Shown here one piece after another: positions 24,796 to 37,299 of a stretch of DNA of 64,000 nt. Every line of letters begins with the position of its first letter. The stretch's first letter is position 1. The stretch is from Nymphaea colorata (lineage: Eukaryota > Streptophyta > Magnoliopsida > Nymphaeales > Nymphaeaceae): contig NC_045149.1 in assembly GCF_008831285.2 (NCBI RefSeq), forward strand, positions 14,286,629-14,350,628, in the 5' to 3' direction. A program made the translations under genes and the position numbers. Under the pieces are notes generated by a model that did no database searches, had not been told where the DNA came from, and saw only the letters and a list, made by a program, of their open reading frames with translations.

Positions 24796-25589
24796 CTTGG
24801 ATCTTGATGGCTGGGCCGATCCCAGGCTTGATTATTGATGCCCAACTGCTTATTGGGCTAGGCAGCCCAATATCCAACTCTAGCAAAAAGGCATGCATTG
24901 GGTGGCTTCGAAGATGGTTGAAATGATTTTGTTGTTTCATAGATTTAATGACTTGGTGTTAGCCTATTCAAGCATTTCAGTTCACAAAAACTGCATCCCT
25001 TGTATTTTTGTCATTGACGTTGCCAACTTGCACACAAGAATCTTGTGGATGGTCAGTAAGCTTTTCCAAGCCTTCAACTATGTAATTCAAATTTCATGAT
25101 AATTTTCTCACTAGAAAATAATTTTCTCAATCAAAGTATGGTGTACAAAGTTGACATGTCGTTTTAGGTGATATTTGGCAACCTACACGAAGCCTAATTG
25201 GTTAAATCTGTATCATTAATGTCATCAAAATCATTTTTGAATCAAATTTGAAAGCTTATGATTGTGCGAATTGGTTGAATCCAATTGGAACTGAAATTGT
25301 TAATGGATCGGATTAATTAAATGATATATTCCCAATATCAAAATCTTTAATGAGAAAATCAATAGGGTATTTAAGAAGCAAATTTTAGATGATGATGATG
25401 ATTATGATGGTAATAATTTAAAATATCAGAAATAGTAACCTAATAATGATACCTGAGTAATAATATTTTAATAACAAAATAGAAAAATATTATCGATTTT
25501 TTATATATTCTTATTTATAGGGAAAGTTTTTTTCCCCATTCATCTCTCTTTTGTTTAAAGACTTTTCTTTTTGATGAAAACATAACAGA
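24796..25589. other. Intergenic; short GGGCC-rich scrap
   Basis: At 24,797-24,870 a GGGCCG/GGGCT-rich piece resembles one end of the small hAT-like elements. The second solo LTR inserted directly beside it. The remainder is AT-rich with no gene. Confidence 0.35.
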
Positions 25590-25930
25590 TTAAATATGCC
25601 ATGAAAACATGCACCATTAGAGTGCATACTTATCAAATATGCATGAAAGAAGCCAAATTTTAGTTGTTCCCCTGCTTACATAGGCAACTAGATTGCCACC
25701 TCCCCTATTTAGTGGAACCAGCATCAATAATAATGCCATAAACACTTTTTGGAAAGATTTAGCTCCTGTGTGGCATTTTACTATAGATTAACCTGATTGA
25801 ACATGAAGAGGCAGATTTATGACCGGCTCAGTAGGTTTGATTTAAAAAATCGGTTGAATTTTATGTCTCTTGAATCAGCTCTTGCATTTGAATCAAATCA
25901 GCTGATTCTGTCCGATTAGATCAACATGAA
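25590..25930 (-). repeat. 3' flank of the NLR locus, duplicated at 15,980-16,340
   Basis: Same block order as 15,980-16,340, about 0.9 kb downstream of the NLR stop. It defines the extent of the old tandem duplication. Between 25,931 and 26,850 I see no gene; 26,700-26,850 matches 17,030-17,170. Confidence 0.75.
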
Positions 25931-26851
25931 GCTCTTTAATTTTATGTTTACAAAATAAGGCAGTAAGGGTTGACGTGTAACAATAAGTGCTGATACAGTT
26001 TACGGCGCCAGTATTGACATACGAGGGCCGACACAGTAACATATAGCTTGGAATGCAACATTGAATTTTTTGCCATAAATGAAGTAAATTGCTGAGAAAC
26101 AGATGACCCAGGAGGGCCTGCTTCCTTATAAAAATTCCGATGCCAAAAGCCTTATGGACATCTTGGTGTGATTTCTTAGAACCTTACACTTTGCAAAAAA
26201 TTTACAATTTCAATGCTTTCATATATCCGCCTGAATTAAAAAAAAAAAACACACTATAAAATGCAAGAATTATAAATTATTCGACTATAAGCAGTTTCCA
26301 TATATTTTTTTCAAACATCTCATATAATTTTGAAGATATGTGGACAGTGCTAGCTAATGCATTTTCTGAAGAGTTAAGAATGTAGGCGCATTTTTCAGAT
26401 TGTGGGTATCTGTTTTAAATTTGTGAAGATGAATAAATGCATATTAATGGCCTAAATATGAAAAAACAAAACTTTGAAGGTCGCTCAAATAATGACCAAT
26501 TCCAATTTTTAGTATTTGTACCGATTCAAGACAAAGGACATTGCTTTCTATTTGACCCAAACAGTACCACATTTATCATTTATACATGGTACCTGCTGGT
26601 ATTCGCATAATTGATACTTGTATTCAATTACAAAAAAAAATAAAATGAAAGAGATGTTCATCATTTTGAGTAAGTTAAAACAGCTAGACAAGACTCACCA
26701 GTTCAGTTCAACAACACTTCAATTTACCAGACCCAAATCAAACAAGAGGAAGAGAGAAAGAGAGAAAGAAATAAGAGGCAACGAAATGGAAACACACATA
26801 TTTAACTAAAAGATTTAATTACAATTTGCCACCGATTTTCAGTAATGTTAT

Positions 26852-29800
26852 CTATATGACTAATCTTTTCCCAAGATGATTTCTTAACGGCTGTGGCAGA
26901 TGGAGTGCTGGACATGAGAAAATCCACAACCGTTGAAGCTTCGAGAGGCAGGCGATCTGTTGTTGTGCATCGGTGGAAAATGTTGTTTGATTTTGTTGTT
27001 GTCGGGGAGTATTATTATTCACATCCACCAGAGACTTCAGATTGGGGAAGTCTTGAAGCCACATAAATTTCAGTTTCGGGAGGCATTGACAGTGGCCTCC
27101 CAAGCTGATGTCCTCAGAGAAACAGTGTAGTTCCAACACCTCCAGTTGAGAGAGACTCCACACCCACTGAGGCACCCATCCCCATTTGACCTCCTCATCA
27201 ACATTCGTGTTGTCTCTCAATTCCAGAGCCTTGAAGGAGAGTAGAAATGTTGGTACCTCCGATGGCAATGAAGATGGCAGTAGTACTGCTGATTTTGAAT
27301 CCAACTTCAAGCAAATGAGGTTAGGCATTTGCTCAAGCAATTTCCATCCCAATCTTTCACTTCGGCAATTCTTCAGTGACAGTGTTCGGAGCTGAGTCAC
27401 TTGACCACCATGCCCCGCCAGCTCCAATAGAGCATAAATCAAGCATTTTGTTTGTACCTTTGGACAAGTTTCAAAACTCGCCTTTCTTAAGCATGGCATA
27501 AAAGTAAGTGTTATTTCCCAGTTGGGCAAATTCTTCACATCCAGTTCCTCAAGTGAAGGAAGGTGAGTGGGGAGCTGCTTCAAAATCTTAAGGTAAGACA
27601 ACTTCAGTCTCTTTAAATCCGGCATGTGATCATCAGATACTTGCTGTAGCCTGCCACATCCCTTTACCTCCACTGACTCCAATGCAGGCACGTTAGCAAG
27701 AGTCGTCAACCTTTCACATCGGTACACATGCAACGACTCCAACGCAGGCATGTTAGCAAGAGTCTTCAGCCTTTCGCATCTGGACACAGTCAACGACTCT
27801 AATGCTGGCAGGTCACCAACCTTGTTGAGCCCATCACACAGCCAAATCTCCAAGGACTTCAACGAAAGCATGCTTGGCAATTCACACAATGTTGGGCAGT
27901 TTTGGACCTTCAATTCTTCCAATGATTTAATTCCTATCACTGTTGCCAACAATGGGCAACGCTGCAGCTGTAGTGTCTGCATCTCCCCATAATTGGTATC
28001 CAAATACCATCCCTATCTCCTTTATAACTATAAATTCCCAACCTCTCTATGCCATATGGAGGTTCCAAAGCCTCCAGCAAACTCCTCTCTTCGGAAGCAT
28101 TACCCACTCTGTCATCCTCTTGCTCCTCAAAATAAAATTTCACCCCAATTAACTCATGCTTCTCCTTAAGCTGTGCATTTTTTGCATCAATTACTTTCAC
28201 CCTTCCCCCACCCAAACATTCTATTAACAATTCTCCCTTCAGTTTGTTCAAGTCTTTTAGTTCCCTAATATTGCATCCTCTTGTATTCTCCTTGCCATCG
28301 CTTACAATAAATCTATACAAGATCCGTAAATTAGTAAGCTTCCCCAGGCCTTCGGTTATATATTTCAATTCCTCTATATCTTTCAGCCCAAGATACCTCA
28401 AGTTGCTCAGTTCACCTATTTCCTTGGGCAATTCTTCAATTTTACTAACACTTAAATCCAATATTTGCAAGTTACAAAGTTTGCCGATTGAACTGGGCAA
28501 CCGTTTCACATTAGAATAGCTTAGATGGAGATATTTTAGAAGTGAAAGATCTTCAATTGACTTTGGCAACTCATACATCCTATATCCCCTCAATGACAAC
28601 ACCCTCGACCACTTGAAATTGGTTAAGTGTGCAATATAAACTGAACGCAAGTCTGACTTGGAATCAGAATCAGGATCGCACAACAATGTCCGCACCTTAT
28701 TTGCTGTTCCTGAGGCATTGTACTTGTGCTCTGCATCATCGATTCCAAGTAATGACAGATGGCAGGTGTGCTCAGTAGCAGAGGCATGGCCATATTCCTT
28801 TCCACCAATATATAAGGCAAGGTCATGAAAAATGTCATGCAATTTGAGATCCTTATGTTTAGTTTTCTTCAATCATGCACCGATTTATCAAATCATTAAT
28901 CCATTAGTTGGCAGTCACTTCCACATCAATCCTCAACCAATCCATGTGCCATCCATTGCATGACCAATCTACCCCTTTGTATGTCATAATACTTTGGATA
29001 AATGCAGCAATATACAAAACAACTCTTCAAGTAATCTGGCAAGTCATCGTAGTTCAGTATGACACCAGGAAGAATGCTACTACGTATTTCCCATATCTCA
29101 CTCTTGTCAATGCTTTCCCAGTCGTCTTTCGTCACCATTTTTGTACGCATTAAGGATCATACCGTCTGGACAACAAGTGGCAACCCACCACACTTTGCCA
29201 CTATTTTCTCGCCAATACCTTTCAAATTGTGACCCTCCAATTCATGTTCTTGTATCTTTGCCACACGCAGAAACAAGCTCCAACTTTCATCCAAAGACAT
29301 TTCTGTCAACTTATACATTTTATCACCAATTCCTTGAGAATCTTCTACCTTTCTACTGGTGATCAAAATCTTGCTCTCCTTTGCACCTCCCATTAGGGTG
29401 TCCGCTACCTCTCCCATCCACCAACCTAATTACCATATATCATCTAAAACCAATAAGAACTTGCTCTTTGACAGCTCACTCTGTAATCATGTGCACAAAC
29501 CACTCAAGGAAGTGCTACCTTTAAGTTCTCCTTCTGATTCCTTGCATACTTTCTTTAGTATTTTTCGCAGCAAACCCATATGATTTGGCTTCTCTGAAAC
29601 ACAAACTCACCACCTGCAGTTCCCAAACTGTTCTTTGAATTTATTAAAAACCATTTTTTCAAGAGTTGTTTTCCCAATTTCACCTTGACCTGCAATGGAT
29701 GCAATAGAAACACCATCTTTTTCCAGCACACTACTCTTTTTATAGCCATCAAACAAGAGTTCTTTTACTTTCTCTTTAACATATGCCCTACCCATGGGTG

Positions 29801-30341
29801 GTTGTGCAGTACCTATGAGATGGGATGTCCCTCAAGAATTGTCATGTTCACCACCAAAAGGATGCTCACTCTCAACTTTTGGTGTTCAGTTGAACAAATC
29901 CACCATTTCCATATATTTTTCTATTTCATTAAGCTTTAGGTTGATCCTTTTAATTTCATTACCAAGTTGGGAAGAAGCAAATACATGTTCCTTAAAGCGA
30001 GAGCACAAAGTGATCCAGGGCTTTCTTTCCTTGTTCCATGAACTTATTGAACCCTTTTCTCTTTTCCTGAGCTCAATTATGGTTTCATATCCTTCGATGA
30101 TGTCCTGGGCATCATATAAAACGTCCTTCAGATCTGCTTCCAGATATCTGTTTCACTGGTTTCTGAAAAATGGTTTTCGCTCTACGACTTTGATGGTCTT
30201 CTGCAAGCCTTCCAGCTTTTTCTGGAGCTTCTCGACTTTGGCATTCTGGATGAGGTCCACCTTGTCTTTCAACAAACTGGTTACAGACCAGAACATATTA
30301 GAAATGGCTGCTTCTGCAAATGCATCGATTACAATTGCCAT
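26852..30341 (-). pseudogene. CC-NB-ARC-LRR (CNL) resistance gene, broken
   Basis: NLRs are intracellular immune receptors that switch by nucleotide exchange. Right to left: start MAIVIDAFAEAA (30,341), coiled-coil Rx-N region with an EDVID-like VLYDAQD motif (about 30,115), P-loop GQGEIGKTT (about 29,690), kinase-2 LLVLDDIW (about 29,450), SKILITSR (about 29,365), GLPL (about 29,170), the MHD-region equivalent LHDIFHDLA (about 28,830), then about 20 LRRs (28,680-26,900). It is intronless and about 3.5 kb, the usual CNL size. Defects: TAA at 29,430-29,432 right after kinase-2, frameshifts near 30,160, 29,590 and 28,940, two stops before the MHD region and a frameshift near 28,005 in the LRRs. 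GQGEIG departs from the common GMGGLG. The long open LRR frames (311 and 383 codons) suggest fairly recent loss. No ATG-to-stop protein is possible. Confidence 0.93.
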
Positions 30342-30444
30342 CTTCCCCAGTCTCTCAGTCGGTGGAAGAGGAAGAGGAGCAATTTTCAAGTGTGTGTGTG
30401 TGCGTGAGACAGAGAGAGAGAGATAGAATAAATACAACAGGTCT

Positions 30445-30710
30445 CCCTCTTTCTTTAATTTCTAGTTGCTGATTTTATAAGAAAAAATAATCCCTCTTTC
30501 TTTAATTTCTAGATGCAGATTTTATAAGGAAGAATAATACCTCTTTCTTTAATTTCTAGTTGCCGGTTTTATAAGAAAGAATAATCCCTCTTTCTTTAAT
30601 TTCTAGATGCGGATTTTATAAGAAAGAATAATACCTCTTTCTTTAATTTCCTCCCACCCTCAGATTTCTTTCATTTCCAGTTGCCTATTTTACAAGAAAG
30701 AATGAATGCA
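30445..30710. repeat. 47-bp tandem repeat upstream of the NLR start
   Basis: Units begin at 30,445, 30,492, 30,539, 30,586 and 30,633 with (c/a)cctctttctttaatttc, exactly 47 bp apart, and contain a gattttataagaaa-like half. A decayed unit follows to about 30,710. The array begins about 100 bp before the NLR ATG, in the promoter or 5' UTR on the minus strand. Confidence 0.92.
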
Positions 30711-31640
30711 TTCGAGTGGATCGGAAGTTTAACCCGCCGAGTGCTTAATTTGGGGTGTGGTGAGCACATGTGCTTGAGTGCTTCACATGTGCTAAATAAG
30801 TAAGGAAAAGTCCCCCAATCCCAGCACAAGTAGAAGCGTATGCCTCATGGACAGTTTAGTTTTTTTAATTAAAAAAAATAAAATTAAATAAAAATAGTCA
30901 AACTTCACACATAGCCCCTAATCAACCACGTTTGTATCCCTAAATCACCTATTTTCAATCCAAATCACCTGTGAAATTCAACCACCGTTGCTGCACACTG
31001 TGGAATTGCTAGAGGCTGGAGGCTGGAACTGCGGCTGGTGGAAGTTTGGAGCCATCGCCCAACGTAGAAATCCTTTGCAACTGTAAGTTTCTTTGAATCT
31101 CTTTCTCTCCATGGATGATATGTTCCTCTTTGAGTATCTTTCTCTCCATGGCTGGCGCTGACCATGGCCACCCTCTCGCTGCCTCAGCTCTCTGGCGGCT
31201 AGAGACACTGTCTGTCGGCATATGTTGCTGAGTGCAAATGGTGAAGAAATTTAACAACGAAAAGAAAATCTGTTTTCCGCCAAACAGCCCCTGCCTTATG
31301 GCCAAAATGGTATCTGAATTTGTGTGGTTTGCAAATTAGTACCGATCTTCATATCTTGGGTGTATTTCCTTCTTCTTTAATCGAGCTCTATCTTTCCTGT
31401 ATGCGTCGCCCCATTTCCTGTACACGTCGCCAAGCATTGGTGGTATTTAAGGGTTTGCATTCGTTGTGTGTTGTTCTTTATTGATATGCTTAGTATTGTA
31501 GTTTTATAAATATTATATAATTCACAAATTTGTCCGTGAAGCTTACGCTTCAATTAAAGCCTTGTCTCATGAGAGGATCAACTCCTTGCATCGATTTCTG
31601 GCCTTTTACAACATTGCTCAAAACAACAGTGCTAGGTCTG
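30711..31640. other. Upstream region of the NLR, no gene seen
   Basis: Mixed composition with two diverged copies of ctctttctctccatgg (about 31,097 and 31,137) that produce overlapping short frames. No recognisable protein. Confidence 0.35.
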
Positions 31641-32245
31641 GTATGTACATAGTATATATGTGTATATATATAACCCCTATACCGTAACATAATATGGTTA
31701 TATTTAGGTCCTACCATACAATATGCACCAATAATGTTCATGAACGTATGTGCCGTAAATAACTAACCGGTTACATATATATACTTAGTAGTGTAACCGA
31801 TGGACTAGAAAACGTACTATACATGTACTCTATCATATTATTAACAAGGATACTGACAATAAGCAGTATCTTATAATATATATATATATATAGTTCATAT
31901 GATCTTTAGACTGATAGGTTCTCTGAGGATACAGGCACAGTATAAGCTTACACTACCCTCTAATCATAATCTGTCAACCTCATTGGGGATTGATCACAAA
32001 CTATACCTTTCACCCTTCGCAATGTTTATTTTCCAGACTAATTAATATATTATATACATATAATATATTACATGTATAGTAATATGCATTATAACATGTA
32101 TAGTATTATGTACATATATACAACACATAGTAAGAGAATATTTAAAAAATACATTATATAACATATGTATTATATAACGTGTACATATAAATGTGCATAC
32201 ATATTTCAACAATAATATATATATATATGTATATATATATATATT

Positions 32246-32276
<31 letters not shown>

Positions 32277-32277
32277 T

Positions 32278-32308
<31 letters not shown>

Positions 32309-33890
32309 TTATATATATATCGTACGCATATATCATGTATATATATAAGATAATGTACATAAGATAACATGTGCATACATATATGTATACATGTACATTT
32401 ACATGTTACATATATTATACATGCATAATAAAGGTAACATATTTCAATATATACATACTAATGTAATATACATGTGATACACATATCTAGTATTGATGTA
32501 CTACATTATAATATATAAATAGTAGCGATGACTATAGTACGATAAGGACTTCACCATATAAAGGGTATATGCCTAAGACCTACGCCTGTAAATATATACC
32601 GTTATATATATTTACTAAACACCTACGATATGGTATGAACAAGCATAAGATTATATGTATATAAAATGTTATTACTATTACCAAAACATATGTACACAGG
32701 GTAATATAATAATAGTACACTGCATGGTAAGGTAATTACAACCTTAATATATACCCATGTTAGTGCACAATGAGCTACTTCTAGGCATAACATATTATAA
32801 CATGCATGTTATATAATCCAGTAACATACGGTGCTCACTTATGAACTACAATGTATGAGTTCACCTTTGTATTATAATACTAATCTGGTATAAATGGTAA
32901 GGATAAGTTGTACATTATAGGATATATATATGTGATAACTATGATGTACAACATGTACATTAATTCACATTGCCCTTGTATACTTATAGTATATGTTTGT
33001 TATGACATATACTATAACTATTAAGGCATTGAGTATGCCCATAATATATAGTACTATATTATAACATAATATACCTATGATGCTTTGTTATATATACAAA
33101 TAACACTATGCAATACCCATATACATCTATTATAGTGTATATTTATACAGAGGTACTGGCCATAACAGGGGGGTCTATGTGCCCCTATATTATACATCAT
33201 AGTACTGTGTGCAGTACTGTACATTGTACTACATATAATCCTTCTTGGTTTAGGGTAATCACACCTATACATGTATTTGTCAGCTAATATATGGCTGTAA
33301 AGTATACGGTCAACTATATAATAACATTATAGAGGTGATATACCCTTTGTTTGTCACATTAACTACACAACCACTTGTAGAGTTAGACCCTATAAGTGGC
33401 TAATAACACCACTTACAGTACTGCACATAGCTTACACTATAGTGGGGGTTATATGCTTGTCCCAATATGTATTATCAACTAGTGTATATGGTTATAGGCA
33501 ATGACAGCCATATATTATATATATAGCTGGACAATATAGGCTATAAAGAATAATATTATGTATATGTGCACAATATGATAGAACATGTATGGGCTAATGG
33601 TTACCTCATACATTGGGCTATTACCACACTAAGCGTATTGATAAGTATGTACATTATAGTAGAGTAGATTATATAGAGTAATCTATTCTACTATATACAT
33701 ATATTATGATAGTGTAATCTGCCCAACTGTTTACAAGGTTATATGCATCTAATAGTATATGTTCCCAGTATATTCGGTCAGACCCGTATACAGGCACTAC
33801 GTACCATGGTTATGACTGTGTATATATATTACACTATTATGTTGGTCCCTATACACAATAGTAACCATGTACATAGTTAATAGAGGCTAT
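31640..33890. repeat. 2.2-kb AT-rich, purine/pyrimidine-alternating tract
   Basis: Dominated by TATA, TACATG, GTATAT and similar steps that keep purine-pyrimidine alternation, with few A or T homopolymers, unlike the rest of the window. At 32,220-32,320 a 32-bp unit (tatatgtatatat...ttt) repeats three times. No reading frame of interest. It resembles a TA-repeat field altered mainly by transitions. A similar field lies at 37,700-38,580. Confidence 0.6.
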
Positions 33891-33990
33891 CAGGTAGTCA
33901 CTAGCCCCGCCTTCGGCATCCCCCTCCATGCGGTGAAGGTAACGACTTCAGGCATGGCGAGCTCCGAGTGTGAAGGGCGGTGTGTACAAG

Positions 33991-34339
33991 CTATGTCACA
34001 CGGACTCTTCAAAAAAGGGGCCACACCCGTGTCGACACGACGCTGGTGCTGGTGCAGCTCCGACACGCACCACAACCACATCCTTTTTTATGCAAGTTCA
34101 AAATATTTTTCACTTTTTTTTTCTTCTCCCTGTCCCTTTCTTTCTTTGTGTATAGTAATAAAAGTAAAAAGAAAGTATGGATTAAGCTAAGAAACAAGCT
34201 ACAATTATATATATTATGAATACATACATCTATATATATATACACCCTTGCCGCACCCTCGCACCCAAATTTTTTGGGATACATCGCACCGGCACTCGCA
34301 TCCACACCTGCACCGGCACCCTGCACTCATGTGACATGG
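33991..34339. mobile_element. 349-bp DNA transposon with TSD TGTACAAG
   Basis: Ends CTATGTCAC and GTGACATGG form a short inverted repeat (8 of 9). The perfect 8-bp repeat TGTACAAG lies at 33,983-33,990 and 34,340-34,347. Subterminal DNA is rich in GTGC/GCAC motifs and the core is AT-rich with no coding capacity. It is non-autonomous, probably hAT-like; a 9-bp reading (GTGTACAAG) would instead suggest Mutator type. Relatives lie at 36,084 and 56,616. Confidence 0.8.
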
Positions 34340-34347
34340 TGTACAAG

Positions 34348-34700
34348 GCCCGGGAATGAATTCACCGCTGTATGGCTGACCAGCGATTATAGGTTTATGC
34401 AGGCAAGTCCCCATTCATAATTGGGCGCGGGATAATGGAAATCATAAAAATAATGTCGGGCCTTGCACATTTACTATAAGTTAACACTCACACAATTAGT
34501 CAAGAACTGGTTCCTCCCTTATGTTTCTAAACAAATTGCTTCTCAAGGATTCGTTATAATTTGATTTACATAACTAAACAAAAAAGGCTTTTGATTAAAT
34601 AACAAAACCATCTCCTTATCCGGAGTACATCGCTAGCCTAAACCTAAACCAAAGGTTGACACACAATGGAAAGATAATATGTATAAGCAAAAGAATAGCT
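34348..34700. other. Intergenic, no gene seen
   Basis: No coding signal on either strand. If the callose synthase exon at 34.7 kb were part of a gene, the next exon should be in this stretch, and it is not. Confidence 0.4.
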
Positions 34701-34710
34701 AGATACTGAC

Positions 34711-34808
34711 AAATTAGTGATATAGTCTTCCTCCCACGAGGTTTTCACAATCTCATTCCAAAATGAAGCAAACTTGGCAGCATATGCCTTGTCTCTCAGA
34801 ATATAGTC
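34711..34808 (-). pseudogene. CALS: Orphan callose synthase (glucan synthase-like) exon
   Basis: A 98-bp minus-strand exon bounded by AG (34,810-34,809) and GT (34,710-34,709). It encodes a segment containing DKAYAAKFASFWNEIVK and EEDYITN, characteristic of the cytosolic loop of plant callose synthases, plasma-membrane enzymes that make beta-1,3-glucan from UDP-glucose. The usual NLR/SLR before EEDYI is TSW here. No neighbouring callose synthase exon was recognised within 1 kb on either side, so it is probably a captured or stranded fragment. The family call is from remembered consensus and is fairly sure. Confidence 0.72.
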
Positions 34809-34811
34809 CTA

Positions 34812-35924
34812 CACCAAATATCATTAGCCATTAACTATAAAATTGAAACTAGAATGAAAAGAAGAATGAATCACCTGAAAATATGCCGATTTAAAGAATC
34901 ACTTGCCATCGCCCATGGATGTTCCATTCAGATACATCATTTATAATAATGCAAGGATAAATAAAAATCCTACTGCATGGAATATGTGCATGTGATGAAA
35001 CCAACACATATACAAATCACAGTAAACAACATGCATATTCAGATACATGAATCAAAATTGATGCAACTGTAAAGCCTGAGGTGGCCATTGTGTACAAATG
35101 GCTACTAGATACTGTGTCACAGATCACAAGCCTTCCAGTTAAAATGATATACAGCCAAACACATTAGGTGGAATCCAGGCAGTAGACTATGTGATTTTAG
35201 GTGCTACAGAAAACACAAAAGAGAGGTCATGATTCAAATGTTAAAAACTTAAAATCATCAAGAAACTTTCATTTCTGCCTGGACAGCATAACACATATCA
35301 GAATTGTAGACCACCTGCATCAAACACCAACAATTCTACAACTGAAAGATATAAACCCAGAGAATAGTAGATGACAGATAAATCATAAAAAAAGAAGAGG
35401 GTAAGGTAAAGTTCCTTGTCTTCAGTTAGGTGAGACTCGATTTTCCTGAAATCAGATTCAGGTAATGACTCTGATCCAATCAGGTGACAAATAATTCACC
35501 AAAAATTCATAGAGAGAAACTCAAACGCATGTGCCCAACACTTACAATACATAAACACATGAAAGGGCATGTTTAACACCCGTACAACCTTCATAAGGTA
35601 CATATCATATTAGTATTTCATAGATGCAAGCATGGCCTATATTTAATTAAATTTCAAGGTGGGTCCACACATGATATCCTGAAAGACATGGACAGTTTAA
35701 AATGAAAAAAAGAGAACCTGCACCCAGAAATCCGACTCTACTCTGAATTTATGTAAGTATAATATGTAATCATCTTTTCCATATTTCGCAAATCCAAGAT
35801 CCATTCCAGAGCTCACCTATATATTTCCCTACCAACTCATGTTACACATGTGCGGATGGGGCCACCAATCCAGAGCATTGTCAATAGAATTGGGTGCGGG
35901 TACAGGTCAGTGCATATATGTATG

Positions 35925-35982
<58 letters not shown>

Positions 35983-36083
35983 CATATATCCTATTATACT
36001 CCCATTTATATATAGGCTTGTAGCTTACCTCACAGCTATGTGAGGAAGGAAATTTTATTTTCAAAAGAGAGATTAATTAGATG
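34812..36083. other. Intergenic with (TA)n tract
   Basis: No recognised gene. A GTAT/(TA)n tract at 35,917-35,985 follows a gggtgcgggtac scrap that resembles the subterminal DNA of the nearby DNA transposons. Confidence 0.4.
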
Positions 36084-36365
36084 CTATGTCACACAGACTC
36101 TTCAAAAAAGAGGCCGCACCCATGTCAACACGACGCTGGTGCTAGTCCTGGTGCAGCTCCAATACGCACCCCAACCATGTCCTTTCTTATGCAAGTTCAA
36201 AATATTTTCCATTTTTTTTGTCTCCCTATTTCTTTCTTTATGTATAGTAATAAAAGTAAAAAGAAAAGACAGATTAACCTAAGAAACAATATAAAATTAT
36301 ATATATATATATAATAAATATATTATATATATACAATTATACACCCTCGCCGCACCCTTGCCGAT
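36084..36365. mobile_element. Truncated copy of the 33,991 DNA transposon
   Basis: It starts CTATGTCACACAGACTC and follows the 33,991 element closely (about 85-90% by eye) through the GC-rich subterminal part, the AT-rich core and caccctcgccgcaccc. It stops at about 36,365, before the final terminal repeat. No clear target duplication was found. Confidence 0.75.
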
Positions 36366-37139
36366 TAACATGTATTCTCTTTTAATTGTATTTAGCCACA
36401 CAGATATATGGGGAAAAGAAATTTAAGTTTCCAAAACAGAAATTATTTACGTAGTCTAAGGCTCTCCAAAACCTAACAAAAGCTTAGAAGCTGATGTTCC
36501 CTTCAAAGCCAAAAAAGGTTTCAAGTACACAGCCAACAAAATTTCAGCGAGCTTAAGGCACAACCCCATCTCCACACTTAAGCAACCCAAGCTAGCGCTT
36601 TAAAAACATAACACGTGTACAGACACTCCAAAATCTGCTACACCACATGATATCATGAACCATACCTCAATGTAGCATGGCCAAGCCCTTAGCACCAGGC
36701 CATGCCAACCTGCTAAGTCGCTAACTTGCTATCAAATGGCTATTCCATCATTGGCCCAATTCAACATCTGATGTCCACCCCATTATTCCAAGTCTTTGCC
36801 AACTGCCTTCACGCTTGGCCTTCTCATGGGTGTTGCGGGTGCTACATTCTCAAGTGCCTCAGTGTATGTCACTAGAGAACTAGACGAAGCCGAGGCAATT
36901 AGTATACCCTAGAGCTTAGGCATGCCTAGGCTGGACTAAGCGCTCTAAATAAAAAATAAATAAAAAATAAAAATGTAAAAGCTAATAAAATGCAACCAAA
37001 ATATTATTATATACAGTCACATATATAAACATATACATGATTATATACAGTCACAGAAAGACTGACAAAATAATACAAAACTAAAGATCGTCAAATAATA
37101 CAAAATTTATTCATATAAATACACATACAATAACATCAG

Positions 37140-37140
<1 letters not shown>
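36366..37140. other. Intergenic, no gene seen
   Basis: Short unremarkable frames only. Some gcc/ggc-richer DNA at 36,660-36,930 without a family match. Confidence 0.4.

Positions 37141-37142
<2 letters not shown>

Positions 37143-37184
<42 letters not shown>
37143..37184. repeat. (CT)n microsatellite
   Basis: About 20 CT units. Confidence 0.95.
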
Positions 37185-37188
<4 letters not shown>

Positions 37189-37299
37189 GTTGGTCCACCA
37201 AAGCTATTGTGATAGACATCAAAGCTGTTTGCTTGTGATTGTGTCTCACCGAAGGATCTATAATTTAGTGAAAGAGTTGAAAGGGGAGAGGAAACAGAC

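Noticed and set aside
26933-27992. Several plus-strand frames of 65-80 codons.
   Set aside because: Antisense shadows of the NLR LRR region.
30445-30710. CRISPR-like array because of the regular 47-bp spacing.
   Set aside because: The whole unit repeats without unique spacers, and the genome is a plant's; it is a plain tandem repeat.
31640-33890. Inserted organelle DNA because of the unusual AT-rich composition.
   Set aside because: No organelle gene, tRNA or rRNA is recognisable; the pattern is better explained by eroded TA arrays.
35281-35340. Minus-strand exon candidate VVYNSDMCYAVQAEM next to an AG as another callose synthase exon.
   Set aside because: Resemblance to the family is too weak to support.
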